Positions 30,766-32,124 of a stretch of DNA of 32,124 nt are shown one piece after another. Each line of letters opens with the position of its first letter. Positions within the stretch are counted from its first letter, which is position 1. The stretch comes from Myxococcales bacterium (GTDB taxonomy: Bacteria; Myxococcota_A; Polyangia; Polyangiales; Polyangiaceae). The notes beneath the pieces were generated by a model, which searched no databases, was not told where the DNA came from, and worked only from the letters and a program-made list of their open reading frames with translations. The position numbers and the translations under genes are program-made. Location of the stretch: NCBI GenBank assembly GCA_021778125.1, contig JAJYCT010000021.1, positions 1 through 32,124 of the forward strand. The letters run 5' to 3'.

Positions 30766-30912
30766 TGCTACCCCTTCCGCATCCTTCTCGGGCGTTGGCG
30801 AACCGCGTTCGAGCCCTTTCGTGGGCAGAGGCGGGGTCGCGCTGATCGAAACGAATGAGCCGTAAAGTGTCTAAACTGCTGGGGAATCAGGCTTACAGCT
30901 GAAGTCCGCGCG

Positions 30913-30942
30913 ACTATATCACGCGCTATTTCGGCGTAGCAA
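30913..30942 (-). promoter_or_regulatory. Sigma-70-like promoter of the beta-barrel operon
   Basis: On the minus strand TTGCTA (30937-30942, 4/6) and TATAGT (30913-30918, 5/6 to TATAAT) are 18 bp apart. The -10 sits in the loop of a short inverted repeat, GCGCG-TGATATAGT-CGCGC. The predicted leader before ATG 30765 is about 140 bases. This 191-bp gap downstream of ftsY is the most AT-rich stretch nearby. Confidence 0.5.
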
Positions 30943-30956
30943 CGGGAAACTCGGCC

Positions 30957-32069
30957 TCAGGCCGCCGCGGGCTCCTCGTCGGCCTTGCCAAAGAGGGCCT
31001 CGACGAAATCCTCGGCGTGAAACTCCCGCAGATCCTCGGCGCGCTCGCCGAGGCCCACGTAGCGGACGGGCACCTTGAGCTCGTCGCAGATGCCGAGCAC
31101 CACGCCCCCCTTGGCCGTTCCGTCGAGCTTCGTCAGGACGATCCCCGTCAGGTCCAGCGCCTCCTTGAAGAGGGCGGCCTGCGCCAGGGCGTTTTGCCCG
31201 TTGGTGGCGTCGACCACCAGCAGCGTCTCGTGCGGCGCGCCGTCCATCGCCTTGGCGATCGTCTTGCGCACCTTCTTGATCTCGTCCATCAGCGGCACCT
31301 TGGTGTGCAGGCGCCCCGCGGTGTCGATGAAGAGCAGATCGACCCCGGCCTCGCGCGCGCGCGTGGTCGCGTCGAAGGCGACGGCGCCGGGGTCGGCGCC
31401 CTCCTTGCCCTTGATGACGTCGGCGCCGACGCGCTTGCCCCACACCTCGAGCTGCTGGACGGCGGCCGCGCGGAAGGTGTCGCCGGCGGCCAGGAGCACC
31501 TTCTTGCCGAGCGCCCCGTAGCGGGTGGCGAGCTTGCCGATGGTCGTCGTCTTGCCCGCGCCGTTGACGCCGACCATGAGCACGACCGCCGGACGCGTGG
31601 TCGGCCGGATGGCGCCGCCGCCGATGCCCAGGATGCGCGTGGCCTCGGCGCGCAGCGCCGCCCAGACGGCGTCGGCGTCGGCCAGCTCGTTCCTGGCGAG
31701 CGACTCGCGCAGGCGCTCGAGGATGGCGTGGGTCGTCTTCGGCCCGACGTCGCTCGAGAGCATGACCTCTTCCATATGCTGCAGGAGGGCCGGGTCGATC
31801 GCCTTGGTGCCCTGGAAGAGCGCCGACAGGCGAGCGATGAAGCCTCCGCGCGTCGCCGCGAGACCCTTGCGCAGGCCCGCGACGTCGCGCCGCGCGGCCG
31901 GGATGGGCTCGGGCGGAGGGGGAGGCGGGGCCGGCGGCGGCACCGACTCCGCGAGGACCATCGGCGGCTCGGACGGGGCCTTCGGCGCCCCGGGCGCCTC
32001 GCGAGCCTCGCGAGCGGGCTCATGGCCGCGAGCACGGCGAACGCCGTCACCGAGATCCAGTGGTGGCAC
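30957..32069 (-). CDS. ftsY: Signal recognition particle receptor FtsY (5' end probably lost at a junction)
   Basis: FtsY is the membrane-docking SRP receptor GTPase. A Pro-rich linker (PPPAPPPPPPEP) precedes the N-domain (LRKGLAATRGGFIARLSALF, VMLSSDVGPKTTHAILERL). The G-domain is complete: G1 GVNGAGKTTTIGKLA, DTFRAAAVQQLE, FIDTAGRLHTK, TKLDGTAKGG, and the C-terminal VPVRYVGLGERAEDLREF, ending at TGA 30957-30959. The open frame runs to GTG 32069, but bases beyond about 32000 are antisense to a UgpB-like gene, so the first ~20-25 codons are probably not ftsY. ATG 31961 is the first in-frame ATG inside the trustworthy part. A hydrophobic or acidic A-domain is missing or truncated. Confidence 0.9.
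   Translation of the reverse strand: MPPLDLGDGVRRARGHEPAREAREAPGAPKAPSEPPMVLAESVPPPAPPPPPPEPIPAARRDVAGLRKGLAATRGGFIARLSALFQGTKAIDPALLQHMEEVMLSSDVGPKTTHAILERLRESLARNELADADAVWAALRAEATRILGIGGGAIRPTTRPAVVLMVGVNGAGKTTTIGKLATRYGALGKKVLLAAGDTFRAAAVQQLEVWGKRVGADVIKGKEGADPGAVAFDATTRAREAGVDLLFIDTAGRLHTKVPLMDEIKKVRKTIAKAMDGAPHETLLVVDATNGQNALAQAALFKEALDLTGIVLTKLDGTAKGGVVLGICDELKVPVRYVGLGERAEDLREFHAEDFVEALFGKADEEPAAA
31997..32014. repeat. 9-bp direct repeat at the ftsY/ugpB junction
   Basis: CCTCGCGAG occurs twice back to back (31997-32005 and 32006-32014), exactly where the ftsY reading gives way to the UgpB-like reading on the other strand. Such microhomology could have promoted a false overlap or a real recombination. 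Confidence 0.6.
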
Positions 32070-32124
32070 GCCATGCCGGACCAGCTGGGCGAGGCGACCA
32101 ACGCGCTGGCGGCCGAGTTCAACA
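32001..32124 (+). CDS. UgpB-like periplasmic glycerol-3-phosphate-binding protein, N-terminal fragment
   Basis: On the plus strand, codons from 32001 read ASLASGLMAASTANA, the end of a signal peptide with an Ala-x-Ala cleavage site, followed by VTEIQWWHAMPDQLG and ATNALAAEFN to the last base. This matches the mature start of E. coli UgpB (VTTIPFWHSM, with LG and a later LAxxFN) residue by residue. UgpB is the substrate-binding subunit of the sn-glycerol-3-phosphate ABC transporter. No start codon and no basic n-region occur in frame upstream of 32022, so the gene start is missing. It is antisense to the supposed 5' end of ftsY; both cannot be intact. Confidence 0.6.

Noticed and set aside
1-32124. 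CRISPR arrays, prophage genes, toxin-antitoxin pairs or a defence island
   Set aside because: No regularly spaced repeats, cas genes, integrases or phage structural genes were seen; the gene content is housekeeping and metabolic.

Overview
The window is about 70% G+C and fits a member of the Myxococcota (Polyangia-like). Codon third positions are almost all G/C, GTG starts are common, and several products resemble families found mainly in myxobacteria: a Ser/Thr kinase with a C-terminal DUF2378/V4R-like domain, a membrane protein with an MXAN_5187-type C-terminus, and two tandem myxobacterial outer-membrane beta-barrels. This assignment is an inference from gene content. I see no prophage, CRISPR array or intact insertion sequence. 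Nearly all of the window looks like ordinary chromosome.

Layout. At 1-1828 (minus) lie a partial ABC1/UbiB-type kinase and a DRE-TIM metallolyase related to isopropylmalate/homocitrate synthases. At 2044-6673 (plus) is a tight three-gene operon with GTGA overlaps: an FAD/NAD(P)H oxidoreductase carrying two [4Fe-4S] motifs, then the alpha and beta subunits of a 2-oxoacid:ferredoxin oxidoreductase. MutS2, a Cys-rich lipoprotein and a type IV pilin-like protein follow (6702-10369). A ThDP enzyme (minus) and a Ser/Thr kinase (plus) diverge at about 12.03 kb. At 13.7-15.8 kb are a small unknown ORF, an HU-family protein with a clear terminator, and a fatty acid desaturase. A gene-poor stretch at 15.76-16.18 kb holds a probable decayed transposase N-terminus. 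Then come a PTS enzyme I-like protein, an ArsM-type methyltransferase and two further methyltransferases (16.18-20.68 kb, plus), and a class II glutamine amidotransferase (minus). tRNA-His(GTG) with a recognisable promoter precedes a SWIM-Snf2 helicase (22.0-25.3 kb), which converges on a class II histone-deacetylase-like amidohydrolase. The right end has an MXAN_5187-type sensor-like membrane protein, a HEAT-like protein, two outer-membrane beta-barrel proteins and ftsY.

The last ~120 bases do not fit. On the plus strand they encode the start of a UgpB-like periplasmic binding protein, antisense to where the 5' end of ftsY should be, and with no start codon or complete signal peptide of its own. 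The simplest reading is a chimeric join near 31.98-32.02 kb (assembly error or rearrangement).

No single locus is a clear new defence or mobile system. The best candidates for unusual biology are the oxidoreductase-ferredoxin/2-oxoacid oxidoreductase operon, the ArsM plus two methyltransferases array, and the kinase fused to a myxobacterial sensory-like domain. Several genes also have promoter-like hexamers so close to the start codon that leaderless transcription is plausible.
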